Shown: piece by piece, positions 53,750 to 61,958 of the stretch | How the letters are laid out: each line of letters begins with the position of its first letter | Numbering within the stretch: the stretch's first letter is position 1 | Assembly (NCBI RefSeq): GCF_023734775.1 | Contig: NZ_AP025732.1 | Span: 4,710,501-4,774,500, forward strand | Source of the DNA: Nostoc cf. commune SO-36 | GTDB lineage: Bacteria; Cyanobacteriota; Cyanobacteriia; Cyanobacteriales; Nostocaceae | Reading direction: 5' to 3' | DNA: 64,000 bases | Program-made: the position numbers and the translations under genes | The notes under the pieces: generated by a model | Database searches by the model: none | The model's input: the letters and a program-made list of their open reading frames with translations, nothing else | What the model was told of the DNA's origin: nothing

Positions 53750-54088
53750 TTGGGAATCTTCCCTAAAACTCTTAGTAACACACTCGAATACGCTTTTCCT
53801 TCAACTACAGCTTTTTTTGCTAAAACGCCTATTGCTGATATTGCTCAAATCCATATTCTTTACCCAGAAACAGAAAAAATCACCAAGACGTTTATTTTGA
53901 TGTATGCCAAATTCGTCAATCCTTTAATAAAATTTCTGTTTAAAAATTCAGTTTTACAAGCAGCAGCCACAGTTATTGAACAGGATACAGATGTAGTTGA
54001 AAGTTTGTATCCTCGGCAAAAACCAAAAATTAGATTGCCGAATGAAGAGATTATGTTCTATGCAGAAAAACTCTACCGCGAGTGGTAA
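53750..54088 (+). pseudogene. Rieske-type (PaO-like) oxygenase, C-terminal remnant
   Basis: An open frame reads TAFFAKTPIADIAQIHILYP, ETEKITKTFILMYAKFVNPL, then VIEQDTDVVESLYPRQKPKI and LPNEEIMFYAEKLYREW. This corresponds to the C-terminal end of Rieske non-haem iron oxygenases of the pheophorbide-oxygenase-like group, as far as I remember that family. The Rieske [2Fe-2S] domain and the mononuclear iron site are missing; the broken IS4-like gene occupies the upstream side. It is probably a gene disrupted by IS insertion and later decay. Confidence 0.5.
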
Positions 54089-54270
54089 TTTAGATTTACA
54101 AAGCCTAACTGCGCTTTACAGTTAAGTAGATACTGTAGCTAATTACTGCTGTAGATACTCAAATATCCAACAGCTAAAATTGGCCGCTAGTAAGCATGGT
54201 AATTGTTAGATGGTTAACCGAGTATGTCAACCCAGTGCTAGGCTACAGTTAGCAAGATTGAGAGGCAACT

Positions 54271-54867
54271 ATGACTGCCCTGATTCTAAACCTCAGCCCC
54301 ACCATTGAACTAACAGATGAGCAGTTCTTCCAACTGTGTCAAAATAATCGAGATTTGCGGCTTGAGCGCACGGCAGAGGGAGAATTGATTATCATGCCAC
54401 CAACTGGATGGGAAAGCGGAAATCGTAATAGTAGACTGACGCAGCGCTTAGGTAATTGGACTGACGCTGATGGCACAGGTTTGGCTTTTGATTCTTCAAC
54501 AGGTTTCAAACTCCCTAATGGTGCAAATCGCTCTCCAGATGCGTCTTGGGTGAGTCGGGAGCGATTAGAAGCCCTGAATCCAGACCCCGCAACATTCCTA
54601 CCCATCGCTCCAGATTTTGCGGTAGAATTACGCTCTGCTTCAGACAGCTTAAAGACTTTGCAACAAAAAATGCAGGAGTATATTGACAACGGTGTGCGTT
54701 TAGGCTGGCTGGTTGATCCGCAGAACCAACAGGTGGAAATTTACCGCTCAGGACAGTGTGTTGAGGTTTTGCGTAGGCGTAGCCCGTCGGAGACATCGCC
54801 TACTAGTTTATCAGCAGAGGATGTATTACCTGGATTTGTGCTGGATTTAACACAGATTTTGAATTAA
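54271..54867 (+). CDS. Uma2 family (DUF820) putative restriction-endonuclease-like protein
   Basis: The 198-residue protein has LTDEQFFQLCQNNRDLRLER, ELIIMPPTGWESGNRNSRLT, the core SPDASWVSRERLEAL, PDFAVELRSASDSLKTLQQK (Asp...E-x-hydrophobic-R/S) and GVRLGWLVDPQNQQVEIYRS. This is the Uma2/DUF820 PD-(D/E)xK-like family, greatly expanded in cyanobacteria. A short palindromic repeat near 54768-54800 is translated as LRRRSPSETSP, inserted in a C-terminal loop. The function of these proteins is unproven; they are usually solitary, as here. Confidence 0.85.
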   Translation: MTALILNLSPTIELTDEQFFQLCQNNRDLRLERTAEGELIIMPPTGWESGNRNSRLTQRLGNWTDADGTGLAFDSSTGFKLPNGANRSPDASWVSRERLEALNPDPATFLPIAPDFAVELRSASDSLKTLQQKMQEYIDNGVRLGWLVDPQNQQVEIYRSGQCVEVLRRRSPSETSPTSLSAEDVLPGFVLDLTQILN

Positions 54868-54944
54868 GCGATCGCTCTTTCCAAATTGAAGTTTTTACGT
54901 GGATAAATATAGTTTTTTCGTGCTATTAATTGTTAGCTTTTGGT

Positions 54945-55985
54945 TTAGCATCGATTAATTCCTAAACCTGGTAAATAGTTTGGCAAAACCCTTCCTTCTT
55001 GTATCAATGTACCTGTAAAGGGATCATCAATTAAATTAAGGTGACTGTCTAAATCTAAATAATCAGCTAGTGGTGCTAATTGTAATGCTGCTGTATTAGC
55101 TAACGAACTATCAGAATAGCAACCGAACATTACTTGCAACTGATATGCTCGTGCTGTATATACCATTCGCATTGCCTCCGTTAGTCCGCCTGATTTCATC
55201 AGTTTGATATTAATACCATCTACGTAGTTGGCCAAATGGGGAATATCAGCGCTTGTAAAACAACTTTCATCGACAAAAATGGGCAGGGAAGAGTGTTCTT
55301 TGAGTTTTGCTAAACTTTGTTCTTGTCCCCGTGGTAATGGTTGTTCTACATACTTTATACCTAAATCAGCCAGCCAATTGCACATTGCGATCGCATCCTC
55401 CAAGCTCCAACCCCCATTGGCATCAACAAAAAATTCTAGTTCAGGTGCTTCTTCTCGCACTGCTAAGAGCATTTGTTTATCTGCATCTATGCCATCTGGA
55501 CTACCTAGCTTCACCTTGAAAAGGCGGACATCAGTAAATTGTAACCAGTCTCGCGCTCTCGCCCTAGCTGCTTCAGGCGAATTAATCCCAATTGTGACAG
55601 AAGTCGGGACTATTTGATTGCGATCGAGTCCCCACATTTGCCACAAGGGTAATCCTACACGCTTACCCAACCAGTCGTGCATTGCCATATCCAAGGCAGC
55701 TCTTGCTGCAGAAGGAACTTGGTTTTGTATTAAAACTTGCTCAATTTCTTGACGTTGTAAAGGGCTGAATGCTTTTAACAGTGGCACAACTTGTTCTAGA
55801 GCATTTTTGATTGCATCAGTTGATTGTCGATGATTACCCACACCGAATGGCGATGCTTCCCCCCAGCCTTCGATCCCATCTTGTGAAATTCTCACCCATA
55901 CATTCGTTGTCTGTGCCGTTGTACCTCGACTAATAGTCAACGGAAATCTCTTATTTACTGTAAATAAATTTATATTTATTTGCAT
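54945..55985 (-). CDS. Dipeptide epimerase (L-Ala-D/L-Glu epimerase-like, enolase superfamily)
   Basis: The 346-residue enzyme of the muconate-lactonizing subgroup has a capping domain (INLFTVNKRFPLTISRGTTA), then a barrel with catalytic lysines in RLFKVKLGSPDG (KxK). Metal ligands are in FFVDANGGWSLEDA, KYVEQPLPRG and LPIFVDESCFTS, and the second-side lysine in INIKLMKSGG. Such enzymes epimerise dipeptides from murein turnover. I choose MQININLF (55985); 15 extra upstream codons look non-native. It is divergent from the NUDIX gene. Confidence 0.87.
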   Translation of the reverse strand: MQININLFTVNKRFPLTISRGTTAQTTNVWVRISQDGIEGWGEASPFGVGNHRQSTDAIKNALEQVVPLLKAFSPLQRQEIEQVLIQNQVPSAARAALDMAMHDWLGKRVGLPLWQMWGLDRNQIVPTSVTIGINSPEAARARARDWLQFTDVRLFKVKLGSPDGIDADKQMLLAVREEAPELEFFVDANGGWSLEDAIAMCNWLADLGIKYVEQPLPRGQEQSLAKLKEHSSLPIFVDESCFTSADIPHLANYVDGINIKLMKSGGLTEAMRMVYTARAYQLQVMFGCYSDSSLANTAALQLAPLADYLDLDSHLNLIDDPFTGTLIQEGRVLPNYLPGLGINRC

Positions 55986-56112
55986 ACTGGTTATACATAT
56001 TATGTTATGCAAAAGCCAGTGTAAGTTCAAAGTTTAGATTATCAGATGCATCTGTTATACTTTTTTACATTCATTGCTTGATGACTAAAGGTTTTATACA
56101 TTATTTTTATTT

Positions 56113-56667
56113 ATGAACAACTTAAAAAAATGGAAGATTTTAAAATCGAAAATGGTTTTAGATAATCCTTGGTGTCAGGTGAGGCAAGATGAAATAGAAT
56201 TATCCAATGGAAAAATTATAGATGATTATTTTGTCAGTATTAAGCCTGACGTTGCGATGGTTTTACCTATTAATAGTAACAAAGAGATAATTTTTGTACG
56301 GCAATACAGACACGCAGTAGGCGAATTTTTCTTAGAACTGCCGGCAGGGAATTTCGATCCGACAAAAGAGAGTGCAGAAGTAGCAGCAATTAGAGAACTA
56401 AGAGAAGAGACTGGTTATATACCCCAAGAATTTAGTAAAATCGGAACTTTATACGATAAGCCGAGTAAAGATACCAATAAAATACATTTATTTTTAGCAG
56501 AGAATGTGAGCAAAGTTGGAGAGCAACAATTAGATATTACAGAAGAGATTGAAGTTGTATTAATTCCTGTAGAATCAGTTTTAGATAAAATCGCCCAAGG
56601 TGAAATTTCTGTGGCGGGAACTATTGCGGCTCTCTTCTTAGGTTTAAAGTTTATCACTTCTCAATAA
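56113..56667 (+). CDS. NUDIX hydrolase (ADP-ribose pyrophosphatase-like)
   Basis: The 184-residue protein has the Nudix box GNFDPTKESAEVAAIRELRE followed by ETGY, giving GX5EX7REUXEEXGU. LDNPWCQVRQDEIELSNGKI, VLPINSNKEIIFVRQYRHAV and ELPAG precede it, typical of the ADP-ribose pyrophosphatase subfamily. It hydrolyses nucleoside diphosphates linked to another moiety, with Mg2+. It is cytosolic and stands alone. Confidence 0.9.
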   Translation: MNNLKKWKILKSKMVLDNPWCQVRQDEIELSNGKIIDDYFVSIKPDVAMVLPINSNKEIIFVRQYRHAVGEFFLELPAGNFDPTKESAEVAAIRELREETGYIPQEFSKIGTLYDKPSKDTNKIHLFLAENVSKVGEQQLDITEEIEVVLIPVESVLDKIAQGEISVAGTIAALFLGLKFITSQ

Positions 56668-56714
56668 TCAATATAGCTTTTTTGGCTTTAACAAGAATAA
56701 TGCTTGAGGCAGGT

Positions 56715-58349
56715 TTAAACTTTGCACCATTTGGCATTGATACGCGATTTCCCTGGCACGATTTTTATAAGTCCTTTGTTCCGCAACCTATAAAAAATAT
56801 TTTTCATTACTGTACCTGATTCGATCCCAGTCACTTGTCGAGCAATACGATTATCTATTTCTTCATGAGCTACAAGATAGTCCATGACTAGTTGCTCATA
56901 CTGTGGATACATTTCATACATTGAGATTGTATTTTCTGAATCTGTGTCATTAATTCCAACTTTACGCCAGGCTGCATTACTTCTTGCTCTCCCAGGAACA
57001 GCCTCAATAAGTCCCCTATCTTTTAACCTATAAAATGCTTGCTTGATAGTTCCTTCTGAACGAATTCCAGTTTCATTTCGAGCAATTTTATTAGTTATTT
57101 CTTTATGCTTTTCTAAATATAACATTATCGTTGCTTCTACTGAAGCTAGAGGTTCATGTTTAATGTGTACAGCTACAGAAGTTTCGGTTTCATATATCTC
57201 CGGAGGTTGCAGTCTCAACCTAGCCATTGCCTGGAAAGCAGTATTCAAACCTTCTCCAACATCTTTATTAGGTGGATTGGGAAATTTGTTGATTATACGA
57301 ACAATAGCTCCGTTCCGTGCATACTGCTCTTTGAGAATATTTTTTACAGTAATATGACCAGGTAATTTACCTGGATTTTCAATTTCAATCCTATTGTCAA
57401 AAATGCGAATATGAGTATCAGATATTATACTGTAGTCTCTATGTAACAAAGCATTTGTTATAATTTCATGAATAGCTTCTTCTGGATAGCTGATTGATTC
57501 TAATCCTGTGTCTCCTACTTTTGGAATTTCTTCAACCATTTCTATTGTTTTAGCTACTGCTTGCTGAATTTGCTCGTATAGACAACCTTCAATAGTTATC
57601 GGGTCAAAGGCAAGAGTATCTCTTGTGCCCTCTATATCTTTTGTTTTGTATCGATAAATTTTAATTCCGCAACGCTTTGGAAAAATAGCTTGAGGTTCAT
57701 CAGCAAACAGTAGAGTACCTGCAACTGTTGGTTTATTCTTTTGAATTAATTGTTGTTTTCTGAGCCACAATTCAGCCTCGCTAGTTGGAACTACAGCACT
57801 AATAAATTTAGACATTACTTGTGATGTTGTAATTACCTCTAGTTCTATGTCAATAGTTCTTCTCTCAAATGACTCGATACCTTTGTCTAATCTTAATCTT
57901 TCTAAAGCTTGTTCAGTTTTAATAGGCAGAGTTTGTGCGCCACGTCTTAGATAGGGAAAACTATCCGAAGCCTCCACTACTCCTCGTGATTTAAAAATAG
58001 TAACTTGCAAAACCAAACCAGGACAGCCTTCATAAATCAGAAAGGTATATGAATAACCATCTCCCAAAGGAAAAAGTTGTTCAAAAATTTGTAAATGCCC
58101 ATTTGCGGCTTCCTGATCAGTAAAACCTCGCCAAGCTCTTGTTTTTTTGTCTTCAACAGTATCCTCATCAATGCCGATGAACAGTTCTCCACCATCTGCA
58201 TTGGCAAATCCAGCAATAAACTTACATAATTTTCCTGGCTGTATATCTATCGACTTTAGATCGAGAAAATGGCTTTCCTGAGCTATAAGTATCTGATTTA
58301 ATTGATCAGAGGTAATTTCAACTACTTCAATTGACATATAGTTACGCAT
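56715..58349 (-). CDS. AlbA_2 (Schlafen-type) ATP-binding regulator with duplicated C-terminal winged helix
   Basis: The 544-residue protein has an N-terminal AlbA_2 domain (about 1-140; ESHFLDLKSIDIQ, FIAGFANADGGELFIGIDED). Next is a linker, then a divergent GHKL-like ATPase region (about 290-360; EEAIHEIITNALLHRDYSII, DNRIEIENPGKLPGH, then DVGEGLNTAFQAM). Two tandem winged-helix units follow: IARNETGIRSEGTIKQAFYR (about 425-467) and IARQVTGIESGTVMKNIFYR (about 500-544), clearly an internal duplication. It is probably a DNA/RNA-binding transcriptional regulator; some relatives sit in defence loci. Either of two starts five codons apart is possible. Confidence 0.8.
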   Translation of the reverse strand: MRNYMSIEVVEITSDQLNQILIAQESHFLDLKSIDIQPGKLCKFIAGFANADGGELFIGIDEDTVEDKKTRAWRGFTDQEAANGHLQIFEQLFPLGDGYSYTFLIYEGCPGLVLQVTIFKSRGVVEASDSFPYLRRGAQTLPIKTEQALERLRLDKGIESFERRTIDIELEVITTSQVMSKFISAVVPTSEAELWLRKQQLIQKNKPTVAGTLLFADEPQAIFPKRCGIKIYRYKTKDIEGTRDTLAFDPITIEGCLYEQIQQAVAKTIEMVEEIPKVGDTGLESISYPEEAIHEIITNALLHRDYSIISDTHIRIFDNRIEIENPGKLPGHITVKNILKEQYARNGAIVRIINKFPNPPNKDVGEGLNTAFQAMARLRLQPPEIYETETSVAVHIKHEPLASVEATIMLYLEKHKEITNKIARNETGIRSEGTIKQAFYRLKDRGLIEAVPGRARSNAAWRKVGINDTDSENTISMYEMYPQYEQLVMDYLVAHEEIDNRIARQVTGIESGTVMKNIFYRLRNKGLIKIVPGKSRINAKWCKV

Positions 58350-58444
58350 AGCAGCCTAACGATTCTTTAAATTTGTAGCATACAATGCAATCCATGAAGT
58401 ACCTGCCAAATTCTAATCTTTAATCCAAACAAAACATTATACTT

Positions 58445-58774
58445 GTGACAATAATTCCAGATGAAGCATTGGTAGTTCGGGGAGGGCGTAATCGTCCAGA
58501 GGATATTCGACGTGGAATAGGTACTCATCCGAGTGGCATAACAGGAATTTCTGTGGAATGTGCAGTAGGATCGTCAGTAGCGGAGTTGGCATTGAGTATT
58601 CCTCATGGGCAGATTGGTGTAACAACAGTTGGCGAGGTTCGCCAAGCAGGTGGTGATGTAATCCGAACATCCGGTAGAAGTGCTAATCATGCAACATTAA
58701 GGGGTTTAAACCCGCAGCAAGTTAGTCAACTCCTTACACCTACTGTTCCTAATCCAGCAAAGCAGCAGTTATAG
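58445..58774 (+). CDS. Hypothetical protein, 109 residues (VVRGG-containing)
   Basis: The GTG at 58445 opens MTIIPDEALVVRGGRNRPED, then IGTHPSGITGISVECAVGSS, HGQIGVTTVGEVRQAGGDVI and ATLRGLNPQQVSQLLTPTVP. It has compact, conserved-looking composition rich in Gly and Val; no signal or TM segment. I do not recognise a named family; similar sequences occur as C-terminal parts of larger proteins in cyanobacteria, as far as I recall. It ends 14 bp before the next gene, so the two are an operon. Confidence 0.6.
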   Translation: MTIIPDEALVVRGGRNRPEDIRRGIGTHPSGITGISVECAVGSSVAELALSIPHGQIGVTTVGEVRQAGGDVIRTSGRSANHATLRGLNPQQVSQLLTPTVPNPAKQQL

Positions 58775-58788
58775 TTTGGATCACTAGA

Positions 58789-59049
58789 ATGATTACCCCT
58801 AGAGTTTTTGCAGATTTTCATAATACTGATGGTGAAGGGCGTTTGCGTTTGAACTGTATTGGTACAATCGAAGACTTAGCGAATCAAAGTATTGAGCTAC
58901 GAGATGGGCAGTTACTCACGATATATAGCGAGGATTTGGAAGTTGATGGAGTGGTGCAGTTCTCCGAAGAGGAGAAGTTGTGGGTTGCTGCCATTGATTG
59001 GGATCGAATCAGACAACTTGAGGATTTTGTTGTGCAGGCACAAGTTTGA
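58789..59049 (+). CDS. Hypothetical protein, 86 residues, operon partner of the VVRGG gene
   Basis: The protein reads MITPRVFADFHNTDGEGRLR, LNCIGTIEDLANQSIELRDG, then QLLTIYSEDLEVDGVVQFSE and WVAAIDWDRIRQLEDF. It is acidic, beta-rich, about the size of an immunity or antitoxin-type protein. The family is not named by me. Its start lies 14 bp after the preceding stop. The pairing of a Gly/Val-rich basic protein with a small acidic partner suggests a physical pair, but no toxin motif is visible. Confidence 0.6.
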   Translation: MITPRVFADFHNTDGEGRLRLNCIGTIEDLANQSIELRDGQLLTIYSEDLEVDGVVQFSEEEKLWVAAIDWDRIRQLEDFVVQAQV

Positions 59050-59078
59050 GTATCCTCGCTACCTAATTTTTTAGTTTT

Positions 59079-60002
59079 TTATCTTGCCCATTGCTGCAAA
59101 ATATAAGCATAAAAAGCCTCTTTATCTACCTTATCTATCGCATAAATTTTCCGACCACCAGTAATTACTTTAGTACGCCCTTGACTAAGACCAGTGGTAA
59201 TAATTTCTGTTTCCCATTCGCGCAATTGATAAAATTCTGGATGTCCGAGATAAGCTGTTGCTAAGACATCCCAAAAATAATAATCTTGGGGGATAACTAA
59301 TGCATAACATTGTCCAGCTAAATCAGAGATGGGATAGTGGCGTTGTCGTCCCATTTTGTATACTAATTCCGATGTGACTGGGACATTGTTAGTTAAATCC
59401 AAAGGACACATAATAATTTCAATTTGGGTTTCCCATACCCGCGCTGCTGAAACCGCATCCCAATAAACATTCCATTCCGCAGAACCATCTTGTCCTGGTT
59501 CCAAACTTTTTTCTACATTGCCACTGACATTTAATGCACCACCCATCCACACAATTTTGTGAATCTTCGCTTCAATGTCCGGTGCTTTGTCTAACGCCAC
59601 TGCAACCGTTGTCAATGGCCCAGTTACCATCAACGTTACGGGGTCTGATGCCTCCCGTAACACCTTGATCATGAAATCTTGACCTGTTTCGGCAACCAAG
59701 GGCGTAGTGATAGTTTCGCCTTGATTGAGAATGGGGAGATGGTCAACGATAAACGAATCACGGCGGTATAAAGTAGGAAATGGATTGATACCGCGCACAG
59801 TACTTTCTGCTACCGGGATATGAGAATATCCCATCAAATCTATAATTTTACGTGTGGCGCTCACAGCTGGTTGAACGTAGCAATCTGCTGGAGTGACGAC
59901 AACGCCAAGGAGTTCAATATGATCCATCGTCAACAGCAGCATAGTTGCTAGATAATCATCTACACCGCCATCGTGATCCATCAATACTAGTTGTTTTGTC
60001 AT
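59079..60002 (-). CDS. Inosine-uridine-type nucleoside hydrolase
   Basis: The 307-residue protein opens KQLVLMDHDGGVDDYLATML, the DxDxxxDD calcium site of nucleoside N-ribohydrolases. It has SDPVTLMVTGPLTTVAVALD, IHKIVWMGGALNVSGNV (WMGG), SAEWNVYWDAVSAARVW (Asn/Asp ligands) and CPLDLTNNVPVT. It cleaves nucleosides to base plus ribose. I choose the start at 60002 because upstream codons are antisense to the deaminase gene. It is divergent from the cytosine deaminase with only 15 bp between starts. With the ribokinase downstream it forms a logical salvage set. Confidence 0.9.
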   Translation of the reverse strand: MTKQLVLMDHDGGVDDYLATMLLLTMDHIELLGVVVTPADCYVQPAVSATRKIIDLMGYSHIPVAESTVRGINPFPTLYRRDSFIVDHLPILNQGETITTPLVAETGQDFMIKVLREASDPVTLMVTGPLTTVAVALDKAPDIEAKIHKIVWMGGALNVSGNVEKSLEPGQDGSAEWNVYWDAVSAARVWETQIEIIMCPLDLTNNVPVTSELVYKMGRQRHYPISDLAGQCYALVIPQDYYFWDVLATAYLGHPEFYQLREWETEIITTGLSQGRTKVITGGRKIYAIDKVDKEAFYAYILQQWAR

Positions 60003-60017
60003 AAAAGGAGAATTAAT

Positions 60018-60449
60018 ATGGATGAGTTTATGAAAGCTGCTATTCAAGAAGCAAAACAAGGCAGACAAGAAGGTGGAATTCCTATTGGTTCGGTTCTCGT
60101 CAAGGATGGCAAAATTCTGGGCAGAGGACACAATAAACGTGTGCAAGACGCAGATCCTGTTACCCACGCCGAAATCGATTGTCTCCGCAATGCTGGGAGA
60201 GTTGGCAGCTATAAAGGGACAACACTCTATTCAACTTTAATGCCGTGTTACCTATGCGCTGGGGCAGTAGTACAATTTGGCATTAAAAAAGTCATCGTTG
60301 GAGAATCCAAAACTTTTCCTGGTGCTAAAGAATTTATGGTATCTCACGGTGTGGACGTAATTGATCTTAATCTTGACGAATGTGAGCAAATGATGAGTCA
60401 GTTTATTGAAACTAATCCCGAACTATGGAATGAAGATATTGGTAAATAG
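60018..60449 (+). CDS. Yeast-type cytosine deaminase (zinc nucleobase deaminase)
   Basis: The 143-residue protein has THAEIDCLRNAGR (zinc His and catalytic Glu) and STLMPCYLCAGAVVQFG (PCxxC zinc site), flanked by EGGIPIGSVLVKDGKILGRG. The C-terminus is ETNPELWNEDIGK. Overall pattern and the C-terminal FIE..P..W.EDIG match fungal FCY1-type cytosine deaminase rather than TadA or the large CodA. It should convert cytosine to uracil. The ATG at 60018 follows AAAAGGAGAATTAAT. It is convergent with the ribokinase gene. Confidence 0.88.
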   Translation: MDEFMKAAIQEAKQGRQEGGIPIGSVLVKDGKILGRGHNKRVQDADPVTHAEIDCLRNAGRVGSYKGTTLYSTLMPCYLCAGAVVQFGIKKVIVGESKTFPGAKEFMVSHGVDVIDLNLDECEQMMSQFIETNPELWNEDIGK

Positions 60450-60527
60450 TCATTTGTCACTTGTTATTGGACATGGGTTATTCCCGTTGTCCTCTTGTCT
60501 CTCTCACAGACGGGATTAATCGCGTCT

Positions 60528-61454
60528 TTACCCCACCTCCCTTTCTTCAAGAAATGCATCAAATGTAAACCTATCCGGTAGCGAAGTTTGTGCGCCTGAT
60601 TTTGTCGCTGCTAAAGCACCCGCAGCCGCACCCCAAACAACTGCCTGATGTAAAGAAAGTCCTTCAAAAAGTGCCGCAGCTAAACCGCCGTTGAAAGCAT
60701 CACCTGCGGCCACTGTATCAACTGCGTGAACTGGAAACGCGGGTACAAAAAAACTTTCTTCAGCAGTGGCACAAAAAATACCCTTAGCACCCAGTTTGAC
60801 GATCGCACATTTCACACCCCGTTGTAACAAAACCGCAGCTGCTTTGGCTGCAAGTTCTTTTCCATCCACAGCAAAACCCACCAACTGCGCTGTTTCAACT
60901 TCATTCGGTGTAATAATATCTACCAATGGATACAGTTCATCTGGTAAATTAGATTGTGCTGGTGCGGGGTCGAGAATTACTTTTATATTTGCACCTTTTG
61001 CGGCTTTAGCAGCAGCAATGACGGTATTAATAGGAACTTCTAGTTGTAAAAGTAGTGCTGTAGCTTCTGGTAATAAGTAAGATAATCGCTCTACATCTTC
61101 TTGATTGACGCGCCCATTTGCACCAGGAATGACGACAATTTGATTTTCACCAGTATGACTCACGGTGATAATAGCGATTCCAGAACTAACAGTTTTATCC
61201 ACAAAAATGTTATCAGTCTGCACACCAGATGTTTGCAAATTGTTAACAAGTTCCTTACCAAAATCGTCTGCACCTACACGCCCTACTATCTGGGTAGGAA
61301 TGCCCAATTTTGCTAATGCTACGGCTTGATTAGCTCCTTTACCTCCCGAAACTTTAAAAAAATCTTCTCCTAGTAACGTTTCTCCTGCAACTGGCAACCG
61401 GGGTGTTATTGCTACCAAGTCTATATTTATGCTGCCGAAGACGATAATACTCAT
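60528..61454 (-). CDS. rbsK: Ribokinase (PfkB family)
   Basis: The 308-residue protein opens IIVFGSINIDLVAITPRLPV, has GEDFFKVSGGKGANQAVALA (PfkB signature 1), GIAIITVSHTGENQIVVIPG, ITPNEVETAQLVG and VDTVAAGDAFNGGLAAALFE (signature 2, catalytic Asp). It phosphorylates ribose to ribose-5-phosphate. The ATG at 61454 gives the canonical N-terminus; extra upstream codons are unrelated. It would use ribose released by the nucleoside hydrolase 0.5 kb away. No ribose transporter is adjacent. Confidence 0.92.
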   Translation of the reverse strand: MSIIVFGSINIDLVAITPRLPVAGETLLGEDFFKVSGGKGANQAVALAKLGIPTQIVGRVGADDFGKELVNNLQTSGVQTDNIFVDKTVSSGIAIITVSHTGENQIVVIPGANGRVNQEDVERLSYLLPEATALLLQLEVPINTVIAAAKAAKGANIKVILDPAPAQSNLPDELYPLVDIITPNEVETAQLVGFAVDGKELAAKAAAVLLQRGVKCAIVKLGAKGIFCATAEESFFVPAFPVHAVDTVAAGDAFNGGLAAALFEGLSLHQAVVWGAAAGALAATKSGAQTSLPDRFTFDAFLEEREVG

Positions 61455-61694
61455 AATGCTGATTTTTATTGAGCTTAAAGTTATTTTGATTGATATTATG
61501 GGATGCGATCGCAAACTCCATAAATATCGCACTTACTCAGGAACTTGTAGGAAAACTGCGACGTCTACGAAAGGCTACCCCTACGCACTTCTTCATTATG
61601 AGGCTTAGGATCTATAAAAATATCCTATTTTGGGATTATCCGAAAATGGGTTTATTGTGTTCAAAGTAATACATAGTGCTAAAGCCAAGGCACA

Positions 61695-61958
61695 ATGAAA
61701 TTTGTTCTCAGCCAGGATTATAAAATATTCCGTCACTGTATGATTGCGGCTCGTAAGGAGGCAAAACTAACTCAACAGACGCTTGCTAAATCCTTGAAAA
61801 AGCCACAATCTTTCGTAGCCAAATATGAAAACGGTGAACGGCGGTTAGATGTAATTGAGTTTCTGTTAGTTACTCGCGTAATGGGGGTAGATCCTTGCGA
61901 TATTCTCAGAAAAGTTGAACAAGGAATATCTAAAGCATCTTGTGAGGAGGAGGTATGA
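61695..61958 (+). CDS. XRE-family HTH regulator, likely controller of the R-M system
   Basis: The 87-residue protein has one helix-turn-helix: CMIAARKEAKLTQQTLAKSL, then KKPQSFVAKYENGERRLDVI (recognition helix QSFVAKYENGERR). Size and context (its stop overlaps the start of the restriction gene, ATGA at 61955-61958) fit a C protein that times restriction expression. It would bind upstream of itself; the promoter region at about 61610-61690 is short and contains no obvious C-box that I can define. Confidence 0.8.
   Translation: MKFVLSQDYKIFRHCMIAARKEAKLTQQTLAKSLKKPQSFVAKYENGERRLDVIEFLLVTRVMGVDPCDILRKVEQGISKASCEEEV

Larger units (their letters stand above)
52682..53781 (-). pseudogene. IS4/IS701-like DDE transposase, frameshifted, with two small insertions
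   Basis: The minus-strand frame has NLVGGILSVDDTVIEKIYSD (first Asp), RIITGDSWYSGVENLKFLKN (second Asp) and, in a shifted frame near the end, IHDTHWGIETFHRAIKQVCG (third acidic residue in GIETFHR). This is the DDE pattern of IS4-related transposases. The 100-bp miniature element (53606-53705) adds 34 codons in frame. A 29-bp palindromic repeat (53002-53030, GCGGAGCCGGAGACGCTCCG...) coincides with the frame break. I could not identify matching terminal repeats. Confidence 0.7.
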
